Origin: Norana najaformis
Taxonomy: Eukaryota; Annelida; Clitellata; Crassiclitellata; Hormogastridae
Assembly (NCBI GenBank): GCA_964023275.1
Contig: OZ029913.1
Location: 46,503,976-46,567,975, forward strand
Reading direction: 5' to 3'
DNA: 64,000 nt
The translations under genes were made by a program, and so were the position numbers. Below are positions 1 through 12,300 of the stretch, one piece after another; the first letter of the stretch is position 1, and every line of letters starts with the position of its first letter. The notes beneath the pieces were generated by a model, which saw nothing but the letters and a program-made list of their open reading frames with translations, made no database searches and had not been told where the DNA came from.

Positions 1-170
1 CATCAGAACAAGAGACAGTGAGTGATGTAGGTATGAAGTCCATTGGAGAGGATTTAGGAACAGTGTGATTAAGAAGAGACAGGACTTCAAAGTGTGTGAC
101 AGGAGGAATGTCATTAAAGACAGTAGCAGAGAAGTCAGAGTCAAGCAGCAAGTCATTCCAAATTAGATAA
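1..170 (-). mobile_element. LINE reverse transcriptase fragment (pre-RT region)
   Basis: The complement is open through about 55 codons and reads like the segment just before the RT palm of CR1/L2-type non-LTR elements (…PPVTHFEVLSLL… then PKSSPMDFIPTSL). The element continues beyond the left window edge, so only this part is seen. It is a fragment with no complete domain. Assignment rests on the characteristic K-S-S-P-x-D-x-I-P-T-x-L pattern. Confidence 0.6.
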
Positions 171-409
171 GTAGTACAATGAGCAACGTTTCAGGTTGTT
201 AATTTTGTTACAAAAAATGAACATAGTTTCTGGTTCTCTTGTTCTGAGCATTGGCAGGTGACAGCATCCTTTGAATGCTGAAGATGTTGGGAGATGTGCC
301 ATTGGTCTTGAGAGGTCTAAGTACTTTTCAGCTGGCTGGAGTAATAACAGCTCCTTGAGTCATTTATAAGCTTGTTTGTGAGGCGACATATGGATATTGC
401 TTCGTGTTG

Positions 410-600
410 CCCAGTTGTTGGTAACACATGGGCAGCCCACTTGCTGGGCCAACATGGGCTGAATATGGAACCCAGCTGGGCAGTCATTACATGCTGCCCA
501 ATTGGCACCTGTATTAGCCTGTATGGGCTACTTCTTCGGGGGCTCATATTAAGCCCTTATAAGTAAACCAGAGGGCTGCCTACATGGGGTTCATATTCAG
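410..600. repeat. Degenerate GGGCC/ATGGGC-rich repeat
   Basis: Short, imperfect units containing GGGCAGCCCA, GGGCTGAATATGG and AAACCAGAGGGCTGCC alternate here. The same vocabulary, including AAACCAGAGGGCTGCC, recurs at 5820-6190. No coding frame is credible; short frames on both strands are by-products of the repeat. Bases 171-400 show nothing recognisable. Confidence 0.45.
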
Positions 601-639
601 GTGTTTTAGTATACTATGATAATATAATTAATAAAAATA

Positions 640-1660
640 TTAAAAGATGATGATGTTGATGATGATAATGATGATGATAATAATAATAAGAAGAAGAAGA
701 ATGTGAAGAAGAATGTGAAGAAGAATGTGAAGAAGAATGCGAAGAAGAATTAGGAGAAGAATGTGAAGAATGCGAAGAAGAATGCGAAGAAGAAGAAGAA
801 TTAGAAAAGAAGAAGAAGAATGCAAAGAAGAAGAATGCAAGGAAGAAGAAGAAGAAAGTGAAAAAGAAGAAGAAGAAGAGGAAGAAGAAGAATGCGAAGA
901 ATAGAAGAAGAAGAAGAAGAATGCGAAGAAGAAGAATGCGAAGAAGAAGAATGCGAAGAAGAAGAATGCGAAGAAGAAGAAGAAGAATGCAAAGAAGAAT
1001 GCGAAAAAGAAGAAGAATGCGAAGAAGAAGAATGCGAAGAAGAAGAAGAATGTGAAGAAGAAGAAGAGGAAGAAGAAGAAGAAGCGAAGAAGAAGAGAAA
1101 GAAGAAGAATGCGAAGAAGAAGAAGAATGCGAAGAAGAAGAAGAAGAATGCAAAGAAGAAGAATGTGAGGAAGAAGAATGCAAAGAAGAATGCAAAAGAG
1201 AAGAAAAATGCGAAGAAGAATAATGCAAAGAAGAAGCATGCGAAGAAGAAGAATGCGAAGAAGAAGAAGAAGAATGTGAAGAAGAATCGAAGAAGAATGC
1301 AAAGAAGAATGTGAAAAAGAAGAAGAATGCGAAGAAGAAGAATGCGAAGAAGAAGAATGCGAAGAAGAAGAATGCGAAGAAGAAGAATGCGAAGAAGAAG
1401 AATGTGAAGAAGAATGCGAACGCAAAGAAGAAGAGTGTGTAGAAGAAGAATGCGAAGAAGAAGAATGCGAATAAGAAGAATGCGAAGAAGAAGAATGTGA
1501 AGAAGAATGCAAAGAATGCGAAGAAGAATGCGAAGAAGAAGAAGAATGCAAAGAAGAAGAAGAAGAATGAGAAGAATGCGAAGAAGGAGAAGGAGAAGGA
1601 AGAGGAGAAAGAGGAGAAGGAGGAGGAGGAGGAGGAGGAAGAAGAAGAATAAGAATAATG
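640..1660 (+). repeat. 1-kb homopurine compound microsatellite (GAA/GAAGAAGAAGAATGC)n
   Basis: The tract starts as ATG/AAT triplets (about 640-690). It becomes GAA triplets with a frequent 15-base unit GAAGAAGAAGAATGC and ends as GGA triplets (about 1590-1650). Long open frames on both strands (poly Lys/Glu/Arg or Ser/His/Leu/Phe) are consequences of the repeat, not genes. It abuts, on its right, the 3' terminus of a minus-strand non-LTR element (1660-1720), so it probably grew from that element's tail. Confidence 0.9.
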
Positions 1661-1720
1661 TGAGAAATTCTATAGCACCATTTTACTCAGTGCATCAGTC
1701 GATGTTGCTATTAAGCAACA
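1660..1720 (-). mobile_element. Non-LTR (LINE/SINE) 3' terminus
   Basis: On the complement this reads …GGTGCTATAGAATTTCTCACATTATT and runs straight into the TTC-rich tract at 640-1660. Equivalent termini with GGTGCTGTAGAA followed by ATTAGATTAG tails occur on the minus strand at about 6423-6530 and 19225-19300. This is therefore a recurrent 3' end of one family. Confidence 0.5.
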
Positions 1721-2637
1721 TCAGCGTGTAAACCAGAGAATCCAGGAAGACATGGAAACAGCCTTTGAAGAATATGAGTCAGGGAGAGAGGAGCTTTACT
1801 TGAGATCTGCAGGCCAAAACAGACTTTGCAAACTGTTGCTGGAAAAGAATTCCTGAGTCTAGAGCCAGTGACAGAAAGGACACACCTTCTGAGAGTTTGT
1901 CACTGTTCGCAGAATAGTAAGATTGAGACAGAGAATCTGGTCGATTAGGGACAAGTCTTGGGAATCAGCAAAAAGTGTAGTTAGTGAGGGTGGCTGAAAT
2001 GTAGAATCTTGTACATGATTAACCTGATCTTTAAACTTATTCACTTTTCTCTTGGTAGCCAGTACAATAGTGATAGGACTGTCGGTATATTTTTGAACTT
2101 CGGGGTTTAGTGATGGCTCTGGTCAAGGTGTTTGTAACCCTTTGAAGCTTCATCAAGTTAACTTTAAAATGCCAGTAAGAAACAAGTTACAATTGTCAAA
2201 ACAGCTAGAGATGAGAAATCAAGGCAAAAAGGGGATTGTGGCACCTAATCCTTCAGATGTAACAAATATGGTATAAGGCTCAGTTACTGAGTTCACTGAA
2301 TTCACTGAAGGATAGGTTAGAGTTAAATACAACACCGCAATTACATGCCAAACAGTGGCATTGTATGACAGATTTGCCTAGGTGGAGAGAATTTAACAAG
2401 TTACATCTGTTCAGTTACTGTGTGGTACCAGATAGTGAAAATTTGGTTTTAAATGGATTTAAGAGCAGTCCATTTTCTGTCATCCAAGACTGCACTCAGT
2501 TAAATACCCCAGATAATAGGGCAAGAGAGCTGTGTTAAGTATTAAGTTAAGTTAAGTATTGTGTTACCACCTGTCAGCAGTATATTTTATGTATTATTTG
2601 GTTAGTTCTTTTTTCAATGGCAGTAAAGTTATTTTGC
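1721..2637. other. Unassigned sequence
   Basis: No gene or element was recognised. A stretch near 2320-2540 on the + strand stays open for roughly 70 codons, but it has no start context, clear splice sites or recognisable motif. It is left unassigned. Confidence 0.4.
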
Positions 2638-2930
2638 TCAAGGCTGCACAGCACCAGCTGAGGTCCAGTATCCACGAGACTGCAAGAGCTTCATCTTTTT
2701 CTTCACTGGTTCCTCTGTATTGGTTGACTTAATGACTGTAGCAACTGACAGTGACTGAAATCGAGAAACTGACTCATTCCCATCATAATTCTGCATTTCT
2801 GTGATCACAGTATTTTTTATTTGCTCTACTTCTACTTGCTTGCACCACTGAAGTTTGAAGTGAGGATCAAGTGCAGAACTGTAGATGTAGAGGCTATCGA
2901 TGTATAGCGACATAGAGACCACTTGTCTTA
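2638..2930 (-). pseudogene. hAT transposase fragment
   Basis: About 90 open codons on the complement include ALDPHFKLQWCK, the typical hAT 'LDPRFK' region that precedes the dimerisation domain, followed by EEPVKKKMKLLQ. The catalytic core and the C-terminal dimerisation region are missing. It is a transposase remnant. The TIRs could not be found. Confidence 0.6.
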
Positions 2931-5289
2931 TACTGGGACAAGTGGCTAAGTGACGGCTGATAGGAGATTAAAGACCAGTTGCAGGCACCATGTGTCAATT
3001 TGGCTAAGCAACAGAACTGATGCAATTCTATTGCTTAACCAAAATTTGAAGTAGCCTTCTTGTTGTATCACACCAAATTACTGGATAATTTCTGCTTTAC
3101 TTTAACAGTAACAGTAACTGCTTCTTGTTTTAAAGTTGTCTGGCTTTTCAAACTAATAAAAAATAACTATGAAGTTTAGTTATCCATTCAGTGTTAGTTA
3201 TAGTCATTATACTGAAGTCATTATACTGTATATTTATGACATCATGAGTTTCAGTTATAATTAGTTATCATTATTCCTTGAGTTTTAGTTTCAGTTATAT
3301 TTAATAAAATATTTGACTTCAGTTATTATATTCTGAGTTTTAGTTAGCTTTAGTTATAGTTGTGTGAGTTGTATCTTCAGGGGTTTTCTAATTCATTTTA
3401 AGAAATGTTTTCATTTCAAGGCTTTTCAAGGCACAGTTATGTTTTATAGAGAATCTTAGTTGTAAACTGCCAAAAAAGCTAAACTTTAAAAAGCAGCTTA
3501 TTCACAGGTGCTCAAACAAAAACATAATCGATGATGCAGATATGGCCAGGTTCAATTTCAAGTCAGGATCCAAGATTTATTCTCCATACCCTAAGAATAT
3601 TCTTTTGAAGTATGTTTTTGAAATTGACACGATGAAATTCAATGCTGCTAGCAAGGAGACTATTGATGGAGGTCAAATGGTCCAACATTTACCCTAGCAC
3701 TATAGGGTGTTTTAAAAAGGAAACAATAAATTTGTAGTAATTGGGAATAATTATGCTAATGTAATATGAACTGGAAAACTCAGATTTTTGTATCTATAAT
3801 ATAAGCCTGCCAAAATTGCAAAAGAGCCAAAATTTGGATGACTGTTTTCTGCAGTGCATAAAGCAAGTTGCCAAATGCTTTATTCTGTTCAGATTGCCAA
3901 CAGGAATAAACTTTTTTCTAGCCTAGTTAAAGACAATTTTGCTACTAATACTAGTAGCATTTTCGAGCATTCTCTGGCACATTCTGTTATTCTTTAAACC
4001 ACTTAAATGTTATCCAGGTTTACCCTTGCACCGATCTGCTTAATGGATATCTCAAACTGAGAATTGGCTTATCAAATTTCTCAAAAATACATTTGCTCAT
4101 ATTTTCTTGATTATATATTTGACATGTATACTCCCTCAAACCACGTATCTTAAGTCCACCTGTAAAATTTAATTTATGCTAGCGAAACCAGTTAAACTCT
4201 AAATCAATCAACAAATACCAAAATTAAGTCACTCAGCAGCACCATAGACATTGGCATGGATGTAACACAACACAATTACTAAACTGTAACTATGACGAAA
4301 TGTTGAGTAAATAAGTAAAATGATCATGCATGAGTTTTTATTATTTGTTTTCATTGTGGTTTTCGTTATGTAATTTTGTTATTATTAGTACAGTGAGTTT
4401 TTGTATTAGTTATAATTTCACCTCTTCAACTTTTTTAAATTTTGTTATCATTATTGCCAGAGTTTTATTAAAAGTTGTAGTGATTGTTAACAAAAATTTT
4501 AAGTTTTCATAAACGATATGTTATTGTTATCCTCACTGGAAACTTCGTTAAATAACCCTTGACTTGATTTTACTCATGTTTAATAATACGAAGCAACTTT
4601 TTAAATATCTAATTCAAGTTGCTTTGGTGAAAGTTAGATAAGACTTCACTCCTCTGATCAAGACAGGTAACAAACTGCATAAGAGCAAAATGCAGTTTAA
4701 GGATGTAAGGTAACTTATAAGAAAGTAAGTAACAAGCCATTTCAAAGAAGTAAGATAACTTTTAAGGAAGTAAGTAACAAACCATGTTCAGGAAGTAAGT
4801 AACAAGCGAAGTTAAGGAAGTAAGATAACTTTTTAGTATGTAACATGGGTTGGTTTTCAGCAGTTGACAAAAATCAATAACAGCAAGACAATTACAGTTA
4901 TGTTGCTTCAATTACATGTAATTGATGGTTTCACAATTCAACTGCAATTAAACAATCAAATTTAATCAGTTATAATTGAATTACAATTACAACCAAGTCA
5001 AGCCTTATACCCTGAAACACATGATAGAAGGGAAGTCAAGAGTGATGCCAAGTGCATTCAAGTTGACTAAGGCAACATTGATTATCAGCAATTTCAGAAT
5101 TAAACAAGGCTTTGGGTCACAAATGAGAGCCTTTTTGGGTCAAAGGGGATGTGCTTATCAAGCTGCTTGGTTAGAGTAGATTGAAGTTGGCAAGAAATGA
5201 CATCTGAGTCAGAGGAAGGAATTAGCAAGCAAATGTCATTTTTAAGGTCTGTATGTCAAGTGTGTGCCAAGCCTGGAAAATAATAACAG
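2931..5289. repeat. AT-rich non-coding region with simple repeats
   Basis: 3135-3410 is rich in AGTTATAGTTAGTTTTAGT words resembling subterminal repeats of hAT-like elements. 4620-4850 holds imperfect copies of an AAGGAAGTAAGTAACAAG unit. 4900-4990 has CAATTACAATTGAATTAC words typical of transposon ends. No gene was seen. Confidence 0.45.
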
Positions 5290-5720
5290 CATATTTCAGT
5301 GATGGTTTGATAAGAAAAGAAATGGAAGCAATGACAACAAAATGATATATATGTTTCCCTAATCAAGGCATCATGAATTATGCTGCAATTGGATCTTGTC
5401 AGTAGAAGATCAAATGTACTACATCTTAGCTTATGTTGGCAAGGTTATGTGCTGGATTTGATTAAAAGAAGTTCAGAGCTCATGGAAGCTAGTAAACGTA
5501 TGATCATTTATCTTGACATGAATATTAAAGTCACCTATCATGTCTACATCAATTGGAGGAGAAATTAGAGCCTCCAAAAGAGCCTGAAAAATCTTGTGAT
5601 GCGCATGACGAAGGTCAATATATATTTTAAAATGTGATGCGTTATTGCTTGAGATCAATGTAGCCATCATATCCTCAAAACACATTGGTGGTGGTACTGG
5701 AAGGACTGATTGAGACAAGG
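5290..5720 (-). mobile_element. LINE endonuclease fragment, decayed
   Basis: The complement encodes a piece of an apurinic-type endonuclease. It has MIGDFNIHV, the GDFN(I/V)H motif that carries a catalytic Asp and Asn, then about 30 residues later a weak match to the region before D-x-V-I-T. Stop codons and frameshifts interrupt it and the RT is missing. It is a dead fragment. Confidence 0.55.
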
Positions 5721-5819
5721 ATTATCAGTTTGGTAGGGAACAATAAGTGGGAAGAGGGAATACCTTAAAAGGAAAAAAGCGTCACTAGTAGTTTTGGAAA
5801 CCAAATTACGAACAAGCAG

Positions 5820-6190
5820 GCAGCTTATACCAAAATATGGTATGAGCGACACCATTAGGGCAACTCTTACCATATAAGTTGCCAAAATGGGACCCATGTT
5901 AAGCCATGTAAGTAAACCATAGGACCCGCTTGAGACCCATGACCAAAATATCATGGAGCCCATCTGGGCTGCCAGATGGGGTCCATATTAGGCCCATGTT
6001 GGCATACCACATAGGCTACTCATATGAGGCCATATTAATCTCATAAGTAAACCAGAGGGCTGCCCGCTTAGAAACCACTTAGGGCCCACAGCTAAATATC
6101 ATGGGTCCTATCTGGGCTATATGGGACTCATTAAGTTGCCCTTATGGGGTCCACTTGGGCATGCTGGCATGGGGACTGGACTTGCTTCAG
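5820..6190. repeat. Degenerate ATGGGCC-rich repeat, second copy
   Basis: Repeated GGGCCCATGTTG, ATGGGGTCCAT and AAACCAGAGGGCTGCC words match the vocabulary of 410-600 and are partly self-complementary. It lies just upstream of a sulfotransferase exon. No coding sequence. Confidence 0.45.
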
Positions 6191-6271
6191 TTTCTGACTT
6201 TGTTACTAGTCATTTTTTTCTCATGCTGTTTGATCTGCTAAATGAAAAGTTAACATTCTGCTGTTGTTAAG

Positions 6272-6394
6272 AGGGTGTGGCTTCGCTCAGAGACTACCTG
6301 GACATATTCGATGCTGCGAGTGAGAAAATCCTAAGCAACACGTCAAGCATTGTAAAGGACGGCAAGAGTATACTGGAGCACAAGCAGGTCACAG
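6272..6394 (+). CDS. CHST15-like: CHST15-like, first exon recognised
   Basis: It encodes [20 protein letters not shown]… and ends KQVT plus one base, so the next exon's GT completes Gly. The donor is ACAG|GCAAGT, a GC donor with otherwise ideal consensus. The acceptor is TTGTTAAG at 6271, or the AG two bases later. The residues correspond to the YL-D-x-F segment upstream of the GDGS motif. Confidence 0.8.
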
Positions 6395-9300
6395 GCAAGT
6401 GACCATGACTCAAACAAGAGTTTCAGAAAGCTGTGTTTCTAATCTAATGTGGAAACTTCTACAGCACCATTAACATGGCAACACAGATGAACAATGCATC
6501 AGTCAGTTATCAGTTCTAAGCAAAACTGCATTCCAGAATCACAATTTGTTGGACAGAATCAGTTACAATGCATGAGGATCCAGAGTTTCAGCAGATTGTC
6601 CCACAAATTGCTCACCTGGCTAATCTCTGCTTTTATGAAGGTCATTTTCCCTCTGCTTTTAAAACTGCTCTTGTGACACCTCTACTAAAAAAACCTGATC
6701 TTGATAAGGACTGTCTGGCTAATTATAGGCTTATTTCCAATCCAAATAATATCTGGCTAATTATAGGCTTATTTCCAATCCAAATGATATCTGGCTAATT
6801 ATCCAATCCAAATAATATCTCCAAACTGCTTGAATGCCTATTTCTCATACATCTTCAGGGGCATGTAACATCTTCTCCTAATTTTAGTTCTTTTCAGTCG
6901 GCTTATCGTAAACATCATTCAACTGAGACTGCTCTTACTGGCACACTTAACAATATATTTAATTAAATGGATTCTGGCAAAGCATCTCTTCTTATATCTC
7001 TTGATTTGATGCTGTAGATCAAGGTATTCTGCTGTCTCGACTCTACACATCTTTTGGAATTACTGGTCTGCGCTTCACTGGATATCTTCTTATCTCAATG
7101 ATTGTTCTCATCGAGTGGTAATAAACTCATCTTGCTCTGATCCTATTGCCTGTCATTCAGGTATACCTCAGGGTTCTGTCCTTGGGCCTCTCCTATTTTC
7201 TATCTTTATTTCGCCCATTTGTCTAATTGCACGCATGCATAACACATTGGTGCAGCAATATGCTGATGATGATCAACTCTATATTGCTCTCTCTGCAACA
7301 GATCCCTCAGCTAAAACTAAACTTGAACACTGTTTGTCCTCTCTTCACACTTGGTTCTGCATTAATGATCTTGCAATCAATCCAGGTAAGTAGTCTTTCA
7401 CTTCACATTCTTCTATTGACCTTGCAAGAACCAGAATCCCACTATCAGACAAAATCAAAACTCTCGGTGTCACCCTTGACAACTCGCTCACTATGTCTTC
7501 ACACGTATCTTCGATTTGCAGGTCTTCTTTCTACCACATCAAGGCATTTCGTCACTTCAGACATTCTCTGACTAATGACATGGCTAAAACAGTGGCATGC
7601 GCACTTGTTGGTTCTCGATTAGACTATGCAAATGCAGTGTTATACGGTATATACTCTTTTAATGTAAAAAAGCTCCAGAGGGTTCAAAACTCTCTTTCTA
7701 GGGTTGTTACATGTTCCTCTTCATCAAATGCATTAGAACGCCTTTGTGAACTTCACTGGCTTCCTGTCGAGTGGCATATCAAGTTTAAAATTGCATGCTT
7801 GACCTTTAAGGCCCAGAACACTGGCCTTCCATCATATCTCAATACTTTGCTGACTCCGTATCGCCCTCCCAGATTCTTGCGTTCTTCTGATACTGGTTTG
7901 TTGCAAGAACCTAGGTTCAGGACAATTGTAGGATCACGTGCCCTTAGCTGCTGTGCTCCTCGTATTTGGAATCGTCTACCACAAAAGGCCCGACTTGCAA
8001 ACTCACTATCATCTTTTAAATCACTTGTTAAGACTCATTACTTCATCCTGGCTTTTGCATGATTCCATCTTGGCCCCTAGCAAACATACATCCGTGCCTC
8101 AGATTCAGGTGTAATGACATTGCGCACATTACAAATGCTTTGAATAAAATAAATAAATTCTATTAATTTTTGCTTGAAGAACATTTTTGTTATAATCTAA
8201 TCAGGAAACTTTTGTTGCAGTTATCGTAATGTACAAGACATCAGGGAATGGTCAATATTTTTCTGTTGCAGGTGATGGTACTAGTTCTTATCTGTGGGCG
8301 GTTGATAGATGGCGAAATCTCCCAGGTAACTTGGGAGAACTAGAACCTAAGACAACAGTTCCTGCCATCATCAAGAGACTTACGCCGAGTGCAAAGATTG
8401 TTGTGGTTCTTCGTGACCCAACAGAGAGGTACAGTTTCAAATCTGAACACATTATGATGGTGGAACATGGACACCTGCAGAAATTTTTTTAAGAGGGCAA
8501 GCAATGAAGCATAAAAAGCATGTGCATCGTCAGATAGCATGAGCATGTTTTGGCAGAAAGCCGGAGGGTATGGATTTTACAGTGGTGTGCAAAAGTCTGG
8601 AATGGGAAGGAGAAATCTTGAAAATGTTAAAGTATTTTTTCATTTTTATGCTGTAAGATGATGCTTGTACAATTCATTTAAACATCTTTGGCTATTTAGC
8701 TATGAGCTATGTTAAATATTTATAGTGGCACACGTTTGCAAGAGTTATCACGGCGTACAGGGCTATTGGTTTAAACAAACGAAAAACATGCAATTTGATT
8801 GTTTTTAGTTTTTACACTGTTTGGCCTAAGTTTTTCTTAGTAATTTTTCTTTCTTTTATGTGGTGGTCCTGAAAAGGACCTTTTGACGTGTGATAGTGAT
8901 GGCTTAGTACTTGATTGGCCATCCTTTGCTCTTGCAAACAACCTTGCACCTGGAAGGCATGGAATGAATCAGCATGATGAGATGGTGTCTGATGACAACT
9001 CAGTTCCAAGCTGCTAGTACCGACTCTATTAGCTCTCTCTTGCATTCGAGATGACACTTGCATATTTTGACAGCTGTTTTGTGCCATAAGTTTTCGATTT
9101 TCAGGTCTGGTGACTGAGCTGGCCATTCAAGGGTAATGATCCTGTTCTGTTTCTTCCATTTGACAACCAGTTTTGCATAATGGCTTGGTGCATTGTCATC
9201 TTGGAACACACATATCACCAAACAGCTGGTTTGCAGATGGAATCGTGCACTTCTGCAGAATATTGATGTATTTCATATGTTTACCATGCCCTCAGCTATG

Positions 9301-12300
9301 TGTGGGTGTCCTACTAGGGTGTGTCTTAAAATTGATGTTTCAAAATTAATATCGGCCAGGTTGTTTTTGTGTTCCACCTTGAGAAACATTGTTATTTGCC
9401 AAATTAGATGAAAATCAGAATAGATTTAGAACTTGCGCAAAGCCCCGGAAGAATTTTAACTTAGAAAGCAATGTGATACATTGTAATTTTCAAATATCTA
9501 AACAATTTCAACACTTAAATATAGAAAATAAGGCAAAATCAAAAGAAGAACATTCAGCTATTTGTCATCTATTTATTCACTTCAGTGCATTTGGAAATTT
9601 GTTTCGATGATACTCGACCACTTGCAGAAAAAATTGTTTCTCTTCCTCGTTGCGGACCAGGGCTTTGTTGAAGGACTGCATGAGAGTCATTCCTCTCTCC
9701 ACCAAATCGTTCTTCACTCTTAAGGCGGATATGATGTCTTTTGCTTCACTGTATGATTGTTCTAACTCTTATTGTTACGGGTCTCAATCAAGGAAAGCGT
9801 CATCCAATCCAAGGATCTGAAAAAGTTTGGTGGTAGAAGTGGCGAAGAAATGGGGTAGTGCTTTTGTAGTTGGATCAAATACTAAAGGTGTCGGGAAAAT
9901 GCTGTTAGGGTGACCCGTGAAACTTCCTTGTCTGGGTAAGTATGGATTGCCTTCTAGAATTGAAGGTCGTTCCTTGGAGCTTCATTGGGTTATGATCAGG
10001 TGAACCAGTACTTCACGTAGGTTGTGGTCACAAAAAGTAACACTCAAAGTAAATGATTCCACATCTGTTGAGAGTAGGATTGTGCTCCAGCATTGTTGAA
10101 TGGGAAACTGCTCTCTGCAAAGCCACATCTTGATCACATAGATTGCAGGCGCCATCCAACGTGCCCGGTGAAAATGCCTCTGGGTACCTGAACTTTACTC
10201 CTTTCGGTAGAATTCCTCCTAAGAAAGTGACTGTCAGTTCTAGTAGCTCTTCGAAGTTGTCTCTGTGGTGTTCAGTATTCAGTTGCTGCAATGCAAAGGT
10301 GAGGACTTTTTCTCAAATTTCTTTGACACGTCTTTATCCTCCACTGCTGCGCAACACTTGGCCTGATCGATTTGTGGCCAGAAGTAACGGAAATGACTGA
10401 AGGGTTCCAAGTTTGGAGAGCTTTCATAATCATTAAATGAAAACACCGTTTCCAGAACAATTTCTGAAACATGATGTCCACAGGCAAGGTTCAAGAGGTA
10501 CTTTCCTAATTCTGTTTCCAGCTTGTTGCATAAGCCGCCCTTGCAACCCGTGTTACTCGCCGCTGTGTCGAACACATGGCCACGATTCTGTCTTCCAAAC
10601 CCCAACTTGTGACCTTGGCCATACACGCATCCAGTCCCGGATTGGAGTTTGGAGATGGCCAATAGCTTGGTCACATCTTTATCAGAAAGACAATCAACAC
10701 AACCTCATCCAGTTCCTGTAAAATCTGGCATGATCTTGCCGTCCCAGATAGTAGGGGGACCTTCGGATCGAAAGATTCACAAATCTCAGCTGATAGAGCT
10801 GCATGGTTATCTTTCCTTGCTCGATGGATTGCAGATGGACTGACAATCAGCTCACCAGCTGGTGCTGCATATAGATTGGATGCAGCGAGAGCGGAAAAAT
10901 TTGAGAGGCCTTCCTACTGCTAGTTTTGGTGCAATCCAGAGCTGCTGCAACATCACGAGTAACTACAGAGATTGTTCCCCTTCGTCGCTTTGGTGGCCCA
11001 GCAGACGTTGAAGGTTCTGGCTCTTTTTATGAACAGTTCCTTTCTGATGACGCCTCTTCCTCAGATGACGTTTCCAACAGAGAAACCTCTGTCGCTACAG
11101 CTGTGCTTGCATGATATCGTTCCTCACGCAGTGCAACTGCTGCTGATCTTGCCAGCACTCTGTCTTCTTGCTTTGCAAGTTTTACATCAATGCCTGCCAT
11201 GGAACCACGTCGTCCTTTCTCACGCTGTGCTTTCAAAAACTGCCGATCCTCTTCCACCCTGATTATAGTCATTGCATCTTGATGCGCAATATCAAAGAGA
11301 TCCTGCAAGAAATCCTTGAAAGCATCACACCTTCCCTCTTCAGTGTCAGACTTCCTTGAAATACATTTTTTGAGGTTTTGCCATTCCTTGGGAAGACATC
11401 GTAGCTACCGTATAAACTCAAATATAAGTCGAGACATTTATGTCTATTTCAGGGCGACGAAAAAGGTCTTCGACTTATACCCGAGAGACAAAATAGACGG
11501 AAGATTTTCGGACTGAATATTCAACATTACTAAAATGGACTTAAACATTAAACCCTCAGTTTATTTTAGCTGTCTTTGTTTTTATATCGTTTTTCAAGAA
11601 ATATCACATTTTAACAAATTACTGACTACATGTAGATCAAAACGAAATATTCTTCTCTTAGAACAATGTTATTATATACTTCTACGATATATTTCATGCA
11701 TCGAAAGCGATGTCCTTTATTATCGCTTGCTGAGACCTCTGCCAAAAGAAATCAAATATCATGGATACGTGCAGTAATGTCGAGCAAGAGAAAGACCTAA
11801 AACATTGGTGTAGAGATGTGTGCAAAACGAGGGAGTCGGGCTGCGAGCCTAGCTGATAAACCGTTTGAAAGGGGTAAGTCGCTGCATATTACGTACGCAA
11901 TGAGGGGGGAGAGGGTGATCGGATTTAGGCGATTTTGCGTACGGGTGCGTATGGCGAGGGGGACGGGTCTCGACAAAATGTGTACGTACGCAAAATAAAT
12001 TTCCACATTAGCCTATTTATAACACTGTATTATCCTATAGTCGTCCGATGGAATTTATTACATTATATAAAAGCCATGTGCAGTTATTCTGTGCTGAGAA
12101 CCAGGTCGACCAAGGTAACTGAGTCACAGGCAGTCGGACATACAGACAGGTCGCCAGAGGGAGCGACTATAGCAAGATTTGACAGAACCCTGAAAAATTA
12201 ATGGAATGCAGGTCAGACAACTCGTATCACTGCCATCGCCATCTGGATGTCATCTTTGACCAGTCAGGCAGTACAAAGGGGTGTAAGCCGACCTGTTAAA

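Noticed and set aside
317-566. Overlapping frames on both strands at 317-566
   Set aside because: They lie in a degenerate repeat; neither has recognisable motifs.
614-1551. Long frames rich in Ser/His/Leu/Phe (minus) and Lys/Glu/Arg (plus)
   Set aside because: They are direct translations of the GAA/15-base microsatellite, open in several frames at once with no domain or start context.
1721-1860. Possible upstream sulfotransferase exon
   Set aside because: A stretch reading RIQEDMETAFEEYESGREEL has no match to the expected 5'-PAPS loop or KEPHWW-type segment and no convincing splice sites.
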